Below, piece after piece: positions 1 through 14,065 of a stretch of 64,000 nucleotides of DNA (the first letter of the stretch is position 1; every line of letters begins with the position of its first letter). This DNA is from Paragonimus skrjabini miyazakii (lineage: Eukaryota > Platyhelminthes > Trematoda > Plagiorchiida > Troglotrematidae). A program made the translations under genes and the position numbers. The stretch lies in the NCBI GenBank assembly GCA_014338405.1, contig JTDE01021202.1, positions 55,880 through 119,879 on the forward strand. The letters run 5' to 3'. The notes below the pieces were generated by a model. That model did no database searches, was not told the DNA's origin, and saw only the letters and a program-made list of their open reading frames with translations.

Positions 1-151
1 CGCTGGCTAGAACCGCAACAACCACGCCAAGCTCCGAACGAACAAACTGGTCAATCATGGTGGCTCGAACGCCAACAACATACCACACGTATTTGCGATC
101 ACCACTCGAGAACATGGTCGCCGGATCGTATCCCTGAAGCTTGTCTCACAG
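1..151 (+). CDS. Exon (partial, left-edge) of receptor-like gene: ectodomain
   Basis: Frame 1 is open from the window edge and ends at a GT donor (cacag|gtgagc at 151/152). It supplies 50 codons plus one nucleotide, which joins in phase with the exon at 1441. The residues are polar, with several Trp and Gln, and the last part reads W-S-P-D-R-I-P-E-A-C. The transmembrane exon lies downstream, so this part should face outside the cell. The true start and the signal peptide must lie left of the window. The acceptor of this exon is not visible, so its 5' border is unknown. The main support is phase agreement with all seven downstream exons. The function is not recognised with certainty. Spacing of the Trp, Pro and Cys faintly recalls the membrane-proximal region of dystroglycan, which is inference only. 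Confidence 0.6.
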
Positions 152-1440
152 GTGAGCATCGTGGTTGTAGTTGATTGAAATATTGTGACCTTAGTAGCTA
201 TCAGCATGGTTGTTTATTTGACATGTATCTGGAGCACAGCAACAGCCACTAGCCTATTTCGGTTGTTTTAGAATTAGAACACTGAATTGCAAAATTATTG
301 AATTCGTTGAAATCAACCTTTTTCGTTCGACACAAGCAGTTTTGCTTGCACCAAAGATCGTAAGCGAAAGTCTTGCAGGAACCGCTCATTAGTAACTGCT
401 CTGTGAAGGATCTGATGACTTTAGCAATCTTTTATGATGAATACACTATTTTCGTTGAGTCTTCTGTGATGCCAGATCACACTTCCAGCATTCGTTAAGA
501 AGAGTGTTTAGCTAATGCTGCTTTTGAAAAAGGTGCGAGTAGTATTACTGATTTAGTTTCGACCGGTAACACAAATATCCATTCTAAATACAATCGAATA
601 GTCACACATTTTGACTAATTTTGAGCATACGAAAAAGTTAAATTCAACTGCAATGAAATTCCCAACTAATTGCCAGTAACCAAGACATTGTTCAACAGGT
701 TTACTAAAATCAGTCTTGAACGAAGCATCCTCGATTGTAGTTAAAAGTGTTGTACAACGTGTAGCTTCGTTTGTCAGTAGTACCGCACGACTCAAGCGGA
801 CAGGGACTAAAGGACAGATCTTAAAACCAGCAAAACCGGGAGCCGGAAGCAATTACTGAGAACGTGTGTGCGCGCTATACGGGATATGTTATCAAAGAAA
901 ATACTGCTACACTACTACCAAGGATGTGGATATACGTCAGCCGTGCAAAATAGTGTTTACATTTGATGTTCTGTAAGTCCACATACCCTGTAATGGATGT
1001 CTAGTAGTAAGCGACTTCTCGGACCAAACGCCTTTGGCGGCCACGACGTCACAACACAATATTGCCTCTTCTCAAGATGATTGGACATTCCGGGCGTTAT
1101 TCACAAGTAAGTGAATATTTGTGATCACCTGATATAAATTCCATCGTATATGTTTGAGTACATTTGAAGGAAGAGGGTGACCGGAATAATGGTAGAACGA
1201 AAAACGTATCTCTCTTCAAGAATTTGAAAAAGTGCTTTCAACCGCTTGAGAGCAAATGACACAATTGTTCACCAGTAACCTGAGAGCGGACTCAGCGTTT
1301 CCTGATAAATGTGGACTAACTTTAGCTATTGAAATTAAAGCGGGTTTCCATGCACTTTTTTGAGATTAATAAAGTTCAGTTTGTCTTGAACCTTCCGTTT
1401 TATTGACACTGTCCTTTCTCATCTCATTCTATACACACAG
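152..1440 (+). other. Intron 1 of receptor-like gene
   Basis: GT-AG intron between the first two coding segments (gtgagc to cacacag). I see no coding sequence, repeat or RNA gene that I can support in it. Confidence 0.6.
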
Positions 1441-1710
1441 AGTCTGAATTGGAAGCTTTTGTAGTGAAAATTCAGTCTCGTATGGAGCAAGAACAGAACG
1501 CAGCGTCGGGATACGGTACGCCATCAGTGCCATCACACAATATACTCTTGGATAATAACCACTCACTACTGAGTGTTGCTCACGAAGTACTGCACGAGGA
1601 AGTAAACATACCTGATAATATTTCAGTAAAAACTATGCTGACCTCGATGGGACGTACAGGCACGCAGGACGAATCAGCAGAAGAGCAGAAGATGCATGCA
1701 GGGACTTCAA
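1441..1710 (+). CDS. Exon: juxtamembrane ectodomain of receptor-like protein
   Basis: The exon follows a pyrimidine-rich acceptor (atacacacag) and ends at a strong donor (ttcaa|gtgagt). It begins with two nucleotides that complete a Glu codon carried over from position 151, and ends with one nucleotide, matching the membrane exon at 20721. It encodes about residues 51 to 140 of the in-window protein. The first part (L-E-A-F-V-V-K-I-Q-S-R-M) looks helical and amphipathic; the rest is acidic and polar, with one N-glycosylation sequon (Asn-Ile-Ser). No Cys is seen. No named domain is recognisable by eye. The next exon is 19 kb away; a cassette exon in that intron cannot be excluded, but the phases join without one. 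Confidence 0.68.
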
Positions 1711-3841
1711 GTGAGTCCTTCACTGCTTTGTAGCAGAATGCACGCATTACATTGGTTTATGAGGTATTGATTATTATGTGGCAGACGTTCAGTGAGTCCG
1801 TGATTTCGGCTTCCTGTGTTTAGTATATGTGACACACAGTGATAAGAACACTGCTCTGTTTAGAATACAAAGTAACCCGTGGGGTTTATACCGTGACCAT
1901 TGGCCGTTTCAGCTGTACTACTTAAATATACAAAACTCGTCTGGAAAAAAATAGAGAAAATTAGAGAATTTAACACAGTTGCTATTCTGAACGGCATGCT
2001 GGTGATATGTACAAGTCTTCTTCAGTAATCGCAAGACAGTTTATCGATCAATAAAATTGGGGTACTCATTTGTGTGAATATGAATTTGTAAACTCCTGTT
2101 TGGTAACCATATTACTACAGCATAAGTAAAGACAGAGCCAGAGCTGATGTAAAATATCATATACGCAAAAGCTGTCAATTACAAGATTGTTTGATGTCAA
2201 GTCATAACATCAGCAGTAGTTCTTTGTTGAACACGTCAGTAGTAATACGTTTAACAATCATTAGCAGTGTAAAATGGTATCAATCATTATGACGAGACTA
2301 GTTACGAAGTATTCAATAGCCTTCTTCAAGATACACTGTATCCTCGACAAATAGCGCTTGTTAAGGAAAACGAACGTTAGATATTTTTCATCATGGGGAG
2401 GATCTCATGGAAACCGATCGATGTGAGTACGTTATACTGAGCAATGCAACTTCAAATTATTTAAACCGTCAACACTGACAGAAGTTCATGACTTACGCTA
2501 GAGGTCCTGTTACGACAGATGACCAAGTGGGAGATGCGGTTATTCCAACACCCAGTGGAATATCTGAACGTGGTGGTAAGCTGTGGTCAAAGCTTACAGC
2601 AGATGGAATGCGGACAACGCAAGCGACCAAACGTGTCATCATTCAACAAAATCGGGTCCATGAGTGAGAAACAGCAGGCGAAAATCTATGACAGATGGCG
2701 TCAGTGAAACGCACTGAACCAGGCAGACTTGTACACGACGTTTGAACGGAGATCTAACTGCGTTGTGGATTGGAACTCCGCAAGTGGCGTGGGAACGTGC
2801 GGATTGGACAGTAAATATCTCCATTTATTGAGCTACTTTCCACTACACTATCAGTACATTTTCAGTACCATACTGTACCGCTGACCATCACAGAAGGGAA
2901 TATGTTATCAAGTCACCCTCGTTTGGAGCTCGATATGGCTGTTTGGAAACCAGTATAGAACGATAAGGGGTCACAAATCGAGGAAAATTATAGTAACATG
3001 AGCAGTTGGTTCCAATCCAACTGCGAGAAAAACAAACAGCCAACCAGTCGGTGTTAATCCATTCAATATTGTCTGCGTACGCCAGTGTGATTACGACTGG
3101 GATTAATGTCCATCTGTCCAGATTTCAACATAATTCAAATAACGGTGCGTCGAACTCAGGAATCCTAAACTTTTTCAGTCTAAAATGCAGTTAACTAAGT
3201 TCCTACGTTTTACACAGACAAGATTGTCCATTTCTAGTACGGGTTTTGAAGAGTGCTCACGAACAGTTTTGTGTAAGTTGATGGTCTCTTCCTTGGTCAA
3301 TACTTAAACCTGCTGGGTCTAGTCCGCGATAAGGCGACAGTGTTAGTTTTGGTGAGAACTGGCGGAGAACTTCATTCTTCAACTGATGTTGATTGTGTGA
3401 TTCTGAGAGGCTGATTTCTGCAGAGTAATTGCTTAGTGCAAAACTTTACTATCCTATAAAAGTGCTTTTCTGAGGCAGGACTGTTACTTAAATCTTTCCC
3501 CCAGAGAAGCACTGTATCTACAATATATGCCTAATGAAATGTATCAGCTCTAACTCAACGTGATTCTATTTCAATTGAAATTTTCATAATGAAGCAAGCG
3601 GATGCACTGTAGTTATGAATGAGGGTAAATCGACGTGCCATTCTAATACTATCAATTATTCGTTCACCAGTCGAAAACAGGCCAGACCTAGGTGCTGCTT
3701 CTGTCTCCCAGGAAACGTTGCAGAGGGAAGCCATCCTGTCATAAGCGATACTCACAGGATGAGTAACAGAACAGGCGAGGGTTCTGGCTCGGGATGCAAG
3801 CTATGCCGGTTCTTATGTCAGTTCTGTTATCTCCATCCATC

Positions 3842-4609
3842 TTAGATGTGGAAATGTCTGTAAACGATGATGGATCCATCACGAGAAGAGTGTATAGGAA
3901 ACCCAACCGGATGGGGTAATAAATTCATTTCAAAAGTTTCACATCAATATCGCTCAAACGTGATCTCGTTCAAACCCTCTTCAGTAGGGTTCGCAGAATT
4001 TGCTCACCCGAGACGATCGAGGAGGAATCAGCTTTTATCCACCAAACACTGAGGCACAATGGATACCCCGCGCGCTTTATCTCGAAGTACGCTAGAGAAA
4101 GGTTGAAACGGTCAATATCAGAAACAGTGGCCCGCAAGCCCGTGTATATAACACTGTCATACAAAGGTGAGGATGTAACCACCCTCATCCAACGTAGACT
4201 AAAGTGTGCCCTCAGAGCTGCGTACAACGCAGCAGAATTAAGACTGATCAACCAGATGACGCGGTTGCCCTGCACACCGAGAAAAGACCCAAGCAACTCA
4301 CTCGCCACATCCAACATTATGTATGAATTCACTTGTACCTGTGGAGTCAAGTTCGTTGGCCGAACGGTGAGAACGCTTGGGACACGTGTCTCGGAGCACA
4401 TTCCCAAATGGCTGGCGAACAACAAAACCAGTGCCGCCCAGTCTTATATCACACGACATTTGGAAGAAACTGGACACGTAATTCAAGTAGAGAAGGCTTT
4501 TCGTGTGTTGTATCGACCAATCAATAAACATACGTTACCTTTTGCTGAGGCCGTTGCGATACACCGTTACAAACCTTTCACTTTGTGTACAGAAGCAAAT
4601 GGTAGTTAA
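3842..4609 (+). mobile_element. Penelope-like element fragment: RT end plus GIY-YIG domain
   Basis: One frame runs from 3842 to 4609, broken by two adjacent stops (taataa, 3918-3923). It starts with L-D-V and G-S-I-T-R-R-V-Y-R-K-P, the usual end of PLE reverse transcriptases, continues through I-H-F and H-N-G-Y-P-A-R-F-I, then gives F-T-C-T-C-G-V-K-F-V-G-R-T with a later S-E-H, the Cys-rich start and core of the PLE GIY-YIG endonuclease. In the family these domains copy RNA and nick the target. The 5' part with the RT catalytic Asp motif is absent, so the copy is truncated and dead. It lies in sense orientation within the host intron. Related pieces near 25.7, 36.1 and 38.3 kb support the family call. 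Confidence 0.8.
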
Positions 4610-5177
4610 CCTATCACTACCATGGTGTTACGAGTTTGCAATCATGGTTCTATATTACTCGTTAAGTGTTGTTATTGTTCGAATGTTTTAGTTGTACCGT
4701 TTACTTAAGTTTATTTCCTTCTCTTGTCTTAAGATTGATGTTGGACTGCCTGTCAGTTTCCCTTTATTTCCACGTGCCTTACTGTAAGACCGATATTGTC
4801 TGCACCGTTGGTCTCTTACTCGATGTTGCAAACCCTCTTAAACAATACGCTGGTTCGTCCTTGCTATCGCAATGCGCTTGGCAGAATTCGGATTCTCCTC
4901 CCGTTAATAATTTACACGAAAATCTCGGTCCCGAAAAGTTCTGCGACTGTTCCCGTATTCGCTCCCAAGACAAGCCAAAAGACGCGTACAAAAAAAGAGC
5001 CTTGTTCCGCCACAAAACCTGTGCGAACAAGGCGACAAGGACGAAGTACTTATAGGGTGCGCAGTGGCCATAAGACCATTCCCGAATCATAAAAAGAGAG
5101 GATATTTATCGGGAAAAATAGTTGGGGTCACTAATGGGCACAACGGAGTAAAAGGTCTGACGGGTAGAAACTAGCCA

Positions 5178-5277
5178 NNNNNNNNNNNNNNNNNNNNNNN
5201 NNNNNNNNNNNNNNNNNNNNNNNNNNNNNNNNNNNNNNNNNNNNNNNNNNNNNNNNNNNNNNNNNNNNNNNNNNNNN
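5178..5277. other. Assembly gap (100 N)
   Basis: Exactly 100 N, a placeholder of unknown real size. The bases on both sides show no recognisable gene. Confidence 0.99.
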
Positions 5278-8200
5278 CCCTCGGACATTGTCCTAGTGCA
5301 GCAGCCAATGCGTGCAGTCGCAATCAGAAAGGCCGCAACCTATGAGTCCATTAGACCAATCATAAGCCATTTCCACAGCCTGAAAATACAATGGAGAAAT
5401 TCTACTGCACCAAAACGAAAGGCTTTTGCACGAAAGATAAATTCTTATGCCTAAAAGAGAAAGCAGTATGGAAAAAGGTATAGTGTGTTGTAACTGTGTT
5501 GTAAAACTGTTTTTAACATTCCCTACTATATAACCTTGAAGAAATGTGTCAGCGAAAAGTCCGTTTGCCCCAACGTATGCTGTTTACTTGTTTGTGTCGA
5601 TGTAGATGTTGAAACACGATTGGCCATAAGCACAACTTCATAGGCGTGTGTCACAAAGCCTCGTATGGAGATCGCTGTTATTCATTTTAGTTGTGTTTAA
5701 AATTCCCGGCTCCCCGTAGGTAATATAACAACATAGTGTTGGGAACTGCACAAGGATGCAGACATAACGCGCCACTTTCCTACGAACAGCTGATTACTGT
5801 TTATTATCAGATATAAAGTAGTTTACCTTGGCCATTCGTGCTGTGCCGATTACGGACCGGGGTACGAAAAGCTGAGTCATTACCGGTGAACGGGATCTGG
5901 AATAGATCTTTTCAGCTTATTCTAATCTGTTTTCAAAGCGCGCTTTTGTGGTCTAGAAAGCTGAATCGGTAGTTGGAGTTTTCACTTAGTTTTTGGAACA
6001 TTCCATCTGGATAATGTGTAACTGACTCGCGCCTTGAGTCAGTCAGTCTAAAATCGATCGCCCATCTTTCGTGTACGTTAAGAAAAGTTGACAAAACGAG
6101 CCCAAACGCCCCGTTCTTCATCATGTCCACACCGGGTGTTTAAAATTAGAAATTTCTATATGTATTATTGACACGTCTGAGGTGGCTTACTTTTAGTGAG
6201 TAGTATCTTTCACCGATCACTTCACCCGTCGTGAAACGTGCATTTGCTTACTTAAAGTCATCACCTGTACAATATCTTGCAGAAAGAACGCTGTCAACTG
6301 AACCACTTATCCTTTAGGCTATACCCATCTTGACAATATTGTGTCTAGTCTAGGACATCTCACCATAGTCAATCTTGACAACGTCATCGGTTGGTCATTT
6401 CAAGCTCAGACTTGATGTGCACATTCAGGAAACTAAGCCGAATTATCAATTGGTTTGGCCATCGTAGTCAATCCAGTGAACGGAAGCTTCACTCGCATCT
6501 TCCTGGTTGTCTCTAGTTATTTTTTGGTCTGCTGTATGTTGCTGGCTGTAAGTTTTAACGAGTCGTATCCTAATTATCTTCCGGCTATTTTTCTCATTGT
6601 AGCTCTTACGGGAGCTGACCTGTTCAATTCATTCCACTGAAACCATTGTACTCCTCCACTATCATCATTCTTTCTTGACTGTTGGACACAAAATCAAATT
6701 TGTACAAGCATTTTTCACATCCTGTATGCTACAATCTTCCTATGATAATTCTGTAGTAATTCTATGCTAATTTTGAATATTTTGCTCTCAGAAGGGCAGC
6801 CTGTTGGTTTTAGTCAGTTTCTCGTCGGTATACTTTTACGGTGATATCACTGCACCGACCCTTCGTGGTTTACTTGATATCCGTTGCATGATCAAATATC
6901 CGGAACTATTGACAGCTCCGGTGACGATCTGAATTAGTGATTTTCGTCTACATTTTCACTCATATGGTGTAACAATTGCACAATAAAGTTTGGATCCAGT
7001 GATCTTGGTGATCCAGTCAATAGTCTTAGTCCGTAGTGTGTATGAAGTTCGTACCTTATCTAGGGTCTATGAGAATGCGTCATTATCCTGGAATTTTGAT
7101 TATCTTCTACACTACACCTTCCTGACTGCACTTGACTGATAAGAATTTGGGGGTGTGATTGGCCAACGTCATCTTAAAAAGTGATTAGTTCATCCTTACC
7201 ACCCCATTATACCTCTGACATGTACAGATCCACTGTTGTGTTGAAATGTGTTTCGTGTGACATTGTTTCAGAGTAGCTCACATTCTAATTTCCTGCCTAT
7301 CTTGATCATCTTGGCGTACCCACATCTAACGAACATATGGCCGAGTATACCTCTTCGTTGCTCACTGCAGACGGAGGTCTTGGTTGTTTCTCAGTGACAC
7401 AAATTCACTACTTAGTACAAAAGCATCAAATGAATCTCCGCGACATTGTGCGAATAAAACTCGGACAATCCAAAACGTTGTCTACTACACTAAACAAACT
7501 GAACAGATAACGACTGGTTATAGTCATTGATGGACTGTCTTTTTCATTTCCCAGGCGTCTTTTATAGTCACTAGTCTTTTTAGTTCATCGGCCACCTGGT
7601 CGGCCTGCTTTCTGACTATCAAGATGAGCAGTGGATTAAATAGCTTACTACCCGAACGCAACTACGGACATAGACGTGCGTTTGATCTTCGTTCACATTA
7701 CTTGCATTCTTGCTTACCTTACGCTTTCTCCATCGATCAATCCACGTGTTACTTTCGATTTGTTTGAGGTGAACGATGTGCATGTTTGGCTCATTGCACA
7801 TTGTATCACGGCAGTTTCGTCATCACTCTTTGTGGTTCTACTTTATCACACTAGCGTTGTCCACTAGGGTGGCTAATCAAACTTCACCCATATATTTGTT
7901 ATAACATTGAGTGCTCAGAAATAGGGTCAAGCGAAACCTTTGAGTCTAACACATTGGGAATATACATTATCTCTCTGGGCATGCTTTTCTATACCATTCT
8001 GCATAACTAATGAACATGTGCGCGAGGAAATATCTTATTCGTGGTTCAGAAATTTTCGTTTTATAAAGTCTTGAAATTTAAAATATTACTACAATTTAAC
8101 GGTTGTTGTTTTGTTTTCCGGTTTGAAACGTTAGTTCGACCTCCGCTAATATGAGAGCAAGTTAACAGGTTTGTGTGTAGTACAATCATACATTCTAAGT

Positions 8201-10789
8201 TACAGAATATAGTACGGAAATCCCCGCCTACCCCGCATGTAGTAAATCGATCATTCCCTCACTAAGTGAATATTTGACAAGTACACTATACAGAGCATTG
8301 AGACTTTGGTGGTCAAGTTGTTTGCATCCAGAACATCGAAACTCAAGCTTAACCAGAAAAAGACCGAGTTCTGAGATGAACAAGAGGTTTTACACGGGAA
8401 GGAGTATGAATGTAATCACTTCTTTTCCCGGTTCGATTTTGTATAGAATGAGTTAGTCATCTTTCATCCATTTGTGTGCGATTCTCAGAGTATGTTGTTT
8501 AGTTGAGGTTGAAGTAACAGGTACGACGAGTTTGTGTGAAAATCAAGCAATCAAGTCATCTACTGTATTCAACAAAGACATCTAGGCAAATGATGCAGAA
8601 AATTGAGTATATACTTGTTTGGAAGTGTAGCGAATCAAGAGCGCCAGTCGTGCACCAACTCCTGTTACGCCTGAGTTTGTCTGCTGTTGAAAACATTATC
8701 CTTGTTCACTCATGTACAGTGTGCGTACTAATATCTGTCATCAGTACCAGGAACTACTCTATCTATTTTTCTCCAGGAATGACAGTGTTTCCATTTTCCA
8801 CATTTTAGCAAATTTCTCAAACAACTTTCCTTTATTATCCCATACAATGATGTCACTCAGCACTTGAATCACGTGACCCCTCCAATAACGTTGACACTGA
8901 CCTTGATCAACCTTCATAGATCTATCGTATGGTCCTAGAGTACTTTCTGTCTTAGTTATGCCTCACTGCTCCAATGTGAGTCTTGCCTCATTCACTTCAT
9001 GTCCTAAGCCTTCGTGTTGTTTTGAATATCTTAGTTTTCAGCCTATCGATTCATTTTTGTGTCTAACCTCCTTGCCTTTGAGAGTAGTTTTCCGTTTTGT
9101 ATTATCTGGCCTACAGGACAACGATCAGTCCACTAAGTTAGCAAGCATACATAACTTATACAATGTTACTTAACATATTGGGGAAAAAAGTGTGAATCCA
9201 CGTGTCACAACATTTTAACGCTCTTGTTTGATGATGCGACCTTACGGAACTTGAACCATCCGACTGAGTGTGATGCATGTGTGGCTGAAAATTCACACAG
9301 GAAGCCTAATAATGAATATCACACTTAATGTATCTTTTAGTTTATATAAAAGAACACTGACTTCAAAAGCGCACATTTGTTCTAAACTAGCCCTGTCAAC
9401 CGGTACCGAATTGGTTCCATACATTTCTCCTAACATCCACCGGGAGCCAGGTCCGGTTAAATGCGTTGGACAAATGAGTAGGCGGATAAGAAGATCTCAT
9501 TTTAGTGTCTGCATGTATCTCTTACCACGACTTGTAGTGAATTAGTATGGGAGTAATGCTTTGAAATGGCAAGCTGTTCTGTCTGTCAGACGTGATGATT
9601 GATACAATCGTTATTCCGGTTTATGAATCTGATACTGCTTGGTCACTACACCTCCCCTAAAACTATGGCAAACAAGCAGTGGGCAAGGTTACTTTTTATC
9701 ATAAAGTTTATGTAAAATCTTTAAGTATATCGTTTAATTAATGCGAATTTTTGACATAATACCCACCTCCGGGTAACACTGCTCACAAGGTTTTGACGCA
9801 TCCTAGTTCAAGATTCCTGTTCCTGGAACGCCAAACTGGTCAAGATGTCTAATTTCATTTGAGACTGCCATAGACAAGAACTCAACTTACATGGACATAT
9901 GAACTTTAAACTTGGACGAGGGGGACACTGTCCGTCACAGTCTTGGTAGCACAAAAATCGTACACAAAAGAACACTGCATTTGGCAGTTGTCAGAAGCAA
10001 AGTGCATGATTCCGGTTGGCGGCGCACATTTGTGATAGAGGCGTTAACAGTACATAAGAGTACATAAGTTAGGATACGAAAAATGACCTTTAGAGAGTGC
10101 GTACTATCAAATTTAGTTATGCCTAGTACTATTCTCTTTAAGTTGGCTTATCTGGTGTGCTAATACGTGCAGTGGCTAGGGAAAACTTAGACGTAAAGGA
10201 GCTAGATTCCTGTGGTTTTTCATTCAGCATTCAGGTTTTCAGTGAGCTTATCTCCATTAACATAACCTTTTCTGATATCTTTCTGTTTTTCTTTGATTGT
10301 TTTATTAAGTAATCCGTTCATAATTTTTCTGGTTATGGCACATTCATAAGGTTTTGTGGCAGCTGCATTATTTGCTGGTTTGCTGCATCGTCCGTCAAAT
10401 CAGTAGGTGAGCAAGTACGCAATTAGAAACACCACATTCACAACCAATTCTCGTTCATTTTTCCAGTTATTGTTTGTCGGTAACTTAACACCGTAAGTGT
10501 TTGTAAACATGTATCATGTTAATAACAGTCTCCCCAAGTGTAGTACAGATATATTTGACACACACATGTACGACATTGTTCTCCTCTTCTGTGCTACCGC
10601 ATACTCATTCATTATGGCGTAACAGTTAGATTGTCGTTCAAAGTATTTAAAGTTGAAGTGATGTGCAAAAACGTCTCGGTAGTTTCCGGTCAGTTTAAGG
10701 TTGCCGAACATTGAGTACTGCTTCCAAACAGGATGGTAATGTATGCGAGTGAATATTCCTTCAGTGTCTAATATAATTAAATTGTCGGT

Positions 10790-11150
10790 TGATTGGTGTA
10801 TATTTATTGTACTGATGACATCGTTCTAATTGAGTCATCTGTAGATGACCTACGAACTATGTTGACCGGTTTATCTGATGAGATCTGGATAGGATGTGGA
10901 TTTTCCCAACGTCAAAAATAGATTATTTGTCTGTGTGCTGGTACCAAATGTGGGTGGAGTAATTCCTCGGGTCTCACTTGGGAGAGATGGATGTAGTGAC
11001 TTATTCGGAGGAATACTGAGATCCGTGGATATAGTGTATTGGTTTTGAACGTGTAACTGACTAACCTGGTAAAAGCTTCTACTTCAAAACGACTCTCGGT
11101 TGATAGGGATTGACGGTCCCGAATATATCGATATAGCTCTGTGAAACGGT
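10790..11150 (+). mobile_element. Scrap of non-LTR retrotransposon reverse transcriptase
   Basis: The frame through 10808 reads C-T-D-D-I-V-L-I-E-S-S-V-D-D-L-R-T-M-L, which fits the RT catalytic motif ([FY]-A-D-D-x-V-L) and the helix after it in LINEs. The first residues are changed (C-T-D-D instead of F-A-D-D) and stops follow about 30 codons later. It is a very decayed remnant; the clade cannot be told. Confidence 0.45.
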
Positions 11151-13060
11151 CAACTGGAATCTCAAATCATACTAATTACGTGAAGCTGACTATAAGTGTT
11201 TTTCGTGATTTCCTGTACGTAATATCTCATAGTAGAGTGGCACTATGGCGAATGTCTTTAACAAGATAGAAGTGACTGCAAAAAAAGAAAACATCGTCAC
11301 AAAATATCTCTAGTATAAAGTAACCTTTGGGCTCATTACAACAAACATCTCTATAACGAGTCTCATGATAACGATCAAAGTTTATCATGCCCAAACCTAG
11401 TTGCATTCGTGGTACCAACTAGTACATGATAACCTACTGTTCAGTCAACCTCATGTCCAGCTAATGCAGAAATATCACGGAGACTGAGTGTCTTTCTGCC
11501 TTTTGATCTTGGGATCCCACATTGCAAGCTACATCAGACGAATCGATAGTGTCACCTTCTGAATTGAGTTAATTATTTATACCACTCGTTCCCTTCGTAT
11601 ACTTGTAGCAGAATTTATTATAACTACGATATTAATATGTTCATTGTGTAAAATACTGTTGGCAGGGCAGTATGACCGCACCCCGAGTAAAAATCAGTCG
11701 GTCAGATTACGTCAATGACACATAAAGCGAATGGATAGCTGAATGAGTCAGTTGTATCAGTCAGATATATGGATGCTGATGCGAATTCCGTTAGAAAAGA
11801 CGTCATGAATTATGCGGACCTTGTTGTGAAGGTTTCATTTTATGGCTGACGCCGAGTACGGGAAAGAAATCGTCGTCTCATGTTAAATTTGGCATAGTAA
11901 ATGAAAAGAGTCATATACCACCCGACAGACAAACCATGATACCGTTTGAATAAATTTGCCTAAGTGTATACGTACTGAACTTGATTTCGTAATAAGGTGC
12001 ATGTTTTTGCAAACTATGTGTTGTGAACTGCACAAGAGACAAGGTGATTTGGCATGACAGCTGTCACGAAATGAGTTAGCAATTTATCAAATTTCTTTAT
12101 GCCGTAATGGCCGGTGTGGTGTTTTATTTTTGTAGTTTCATAAGGTTTGCTGTGTAACAGCTGTTCATTTTGTTGCACTCCTCCATTGTAGACTCAGGCA
12201 AGCCAAATATACACCTCGATTGATGTTCTAGTGCGCACACAGTCGTTTTCATGATAAACCACTGAATTTGTGTGCAGTGCTTATGATTTTTGCGTTTCCG
12301 TCATAGAACATATGTGTGTGCATCATGGGGATGTGTACATAATTTTTGTTTGTCTATCGCTTCGTTGTCTTGCCATTAAACTGGAGCACGCGGACGCACA
12401 CTCTGTTTACCTGTTTGTCACATCTGTGATCTGAATGACGAGCATCGAAGTGTGCGATGGCGGCTGTGTGCGTTTGTGGGTTTCAAATCGGCTCAAACTC
12501 ACACGAGTTTTCGAGCTTCGGTGTGCTGTTTGCTCAAACATTCCTCCAACGGAGGCGTATGACTCATCGGTAAGCTGAGGATGCGTTGACAGCTTGTGGC
12601 CTGGGACTGGTTTTGCGGTCGACTAGCCGGAATACCAATTGATGTGGTGGCGTACACAGCATCACGTGATTCGTCAGAAATCATACAAAGAATGATGAAT
12701 GAGCCGTGCAATTTAGCGATCTTAACGACAACTGTATCGTGTTTACAATCTTAATGTAAATATTCCACTTTGAATCACAGTGTTGACCCGTTCAAATTGT
12801 GAGTTTACGGGTCAGACTACACCAGGGTTCAGCTTATTCACTACTAAAGTGTGGTGGTTCACTTACCTGGTCCCCAGGGTCAAACAGCCTGAATTGGACC
12901 AGGTTGCTGCGATCAGCAGTTCATGTTACCGGATACACTGAAGTACTAGGCGTTTTACGTTTCCTTTCCAGCAAAGGAACTCGGAATTGCATAATAAACT
13001 TCACCTAAGAATATGTGGCCGTCACACCATTTAGCAATATCTTCCTTATTGGCAAATCGG

Positions 13061-13317
13061 TGATAAGTAGTCGGGGATTTGGTTAATTTCAAGTTGAACA
13101 TCACCCACAATTGTTCGCAGCTGTCAAATTCCCATAGATTTTCCAGTCGGCCTCTTTCAAAAAGAAGCACCAGGCCCGAGTTTCGCTCACATTGCAGGTC
13201 GTCAGTAGTGCATATCCTCGTCACTGCCGGGACTAGAGCTCCGGCCACGCTGTTCATGAGGCAACTGTGTTTACCACTGCGCCATTGACCTCACGTTAGG
13301 CACGACCGAATTATCAA
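13061..13317 (-). repeat. SINE-A copy (tRNA-derived)
   Basis: A nearly full copy of the commonest repeat in the window. Read on the minus strand it begins with a tRNA-like head: a box A-like tggcgcagtggtaaacaca and a box B-like region ending in gtcccgg. It continues through a body and ends in a tail reading aatccccgactacttatca. The same parts occur at 17735, 23749, 53536 and 58139. Transcription in the family would be by RNA polymerase III from the internal boxes. Confidence 0.72.
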
Positions 13318-14065
13318 TTTATCGGAACGGTTTTGTTTTCTTATACTTTAAAAAATGAGGCATTGTTCGGTGTTCGTGGCACGGTTCTTGAAGATACATC
13401 GGGCTTACGTGTCTACTGAGCTGAACTCGAAAACACTCACCGTTGTATCGAAAACAAATCGTAATATTCGTCGTTTGGTCCGTCTTGATAAAATTGCTCT
13501 GCTCATTTCGTCTCTCCCAAACGATATCCTCTGTCCTTTTCGAATGATGCGTAACAACTCCATAGACCTCCACAGCCTTTTTGACAATTTCTCTTATGAT
13601 TGGTTGTTTTGTGTCTCCCCCGCTTCGTTTCCCCGCAGGTCAGAACAGTAAGAGACAAAACCTGATGTTGAGTTTTAGTGACGATTCAAACCGGTTCAAA
13701 ATTGGTCGAAACTACTGTCTATTTTATAGGACGGTTGTCATAGGACAGATAAATTTGAACGATTCCTAGTTATGAAAGCAAAATTACCATCTAGAGTCGT
13801 ATATGTTAAGCCGACGAACACAAATACAAAGGCATTGTGTGATAGCGGGACATTCAAGTACTATTGTGCCGAAAAGGCTCCCAATAAAGCACAACCCCTA
13901 TTGTCCATCTCGCCAGTTACCATGCCACACACGCGCTCGCGGTTTCGAATCACAATTCCAGTCCCCAACACCCCAGGTTTCCGCTCACACATCGTGTGCA
14001 CTTCTGCCCGGTTTGTGTGTAATCGGCACCTGCTATCAAGAGGTTTTCCGCCTGTCAGTCTTCGT

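Noticed and set aside
6455..7867. Two hydrophobic frames (6455-6640 and 7676-7867) that could be membrane peptides.
   Set aside because: Short, T-rich-driven hydrophobicity, no splice or family support, in the middle of a repeat-rich intron.
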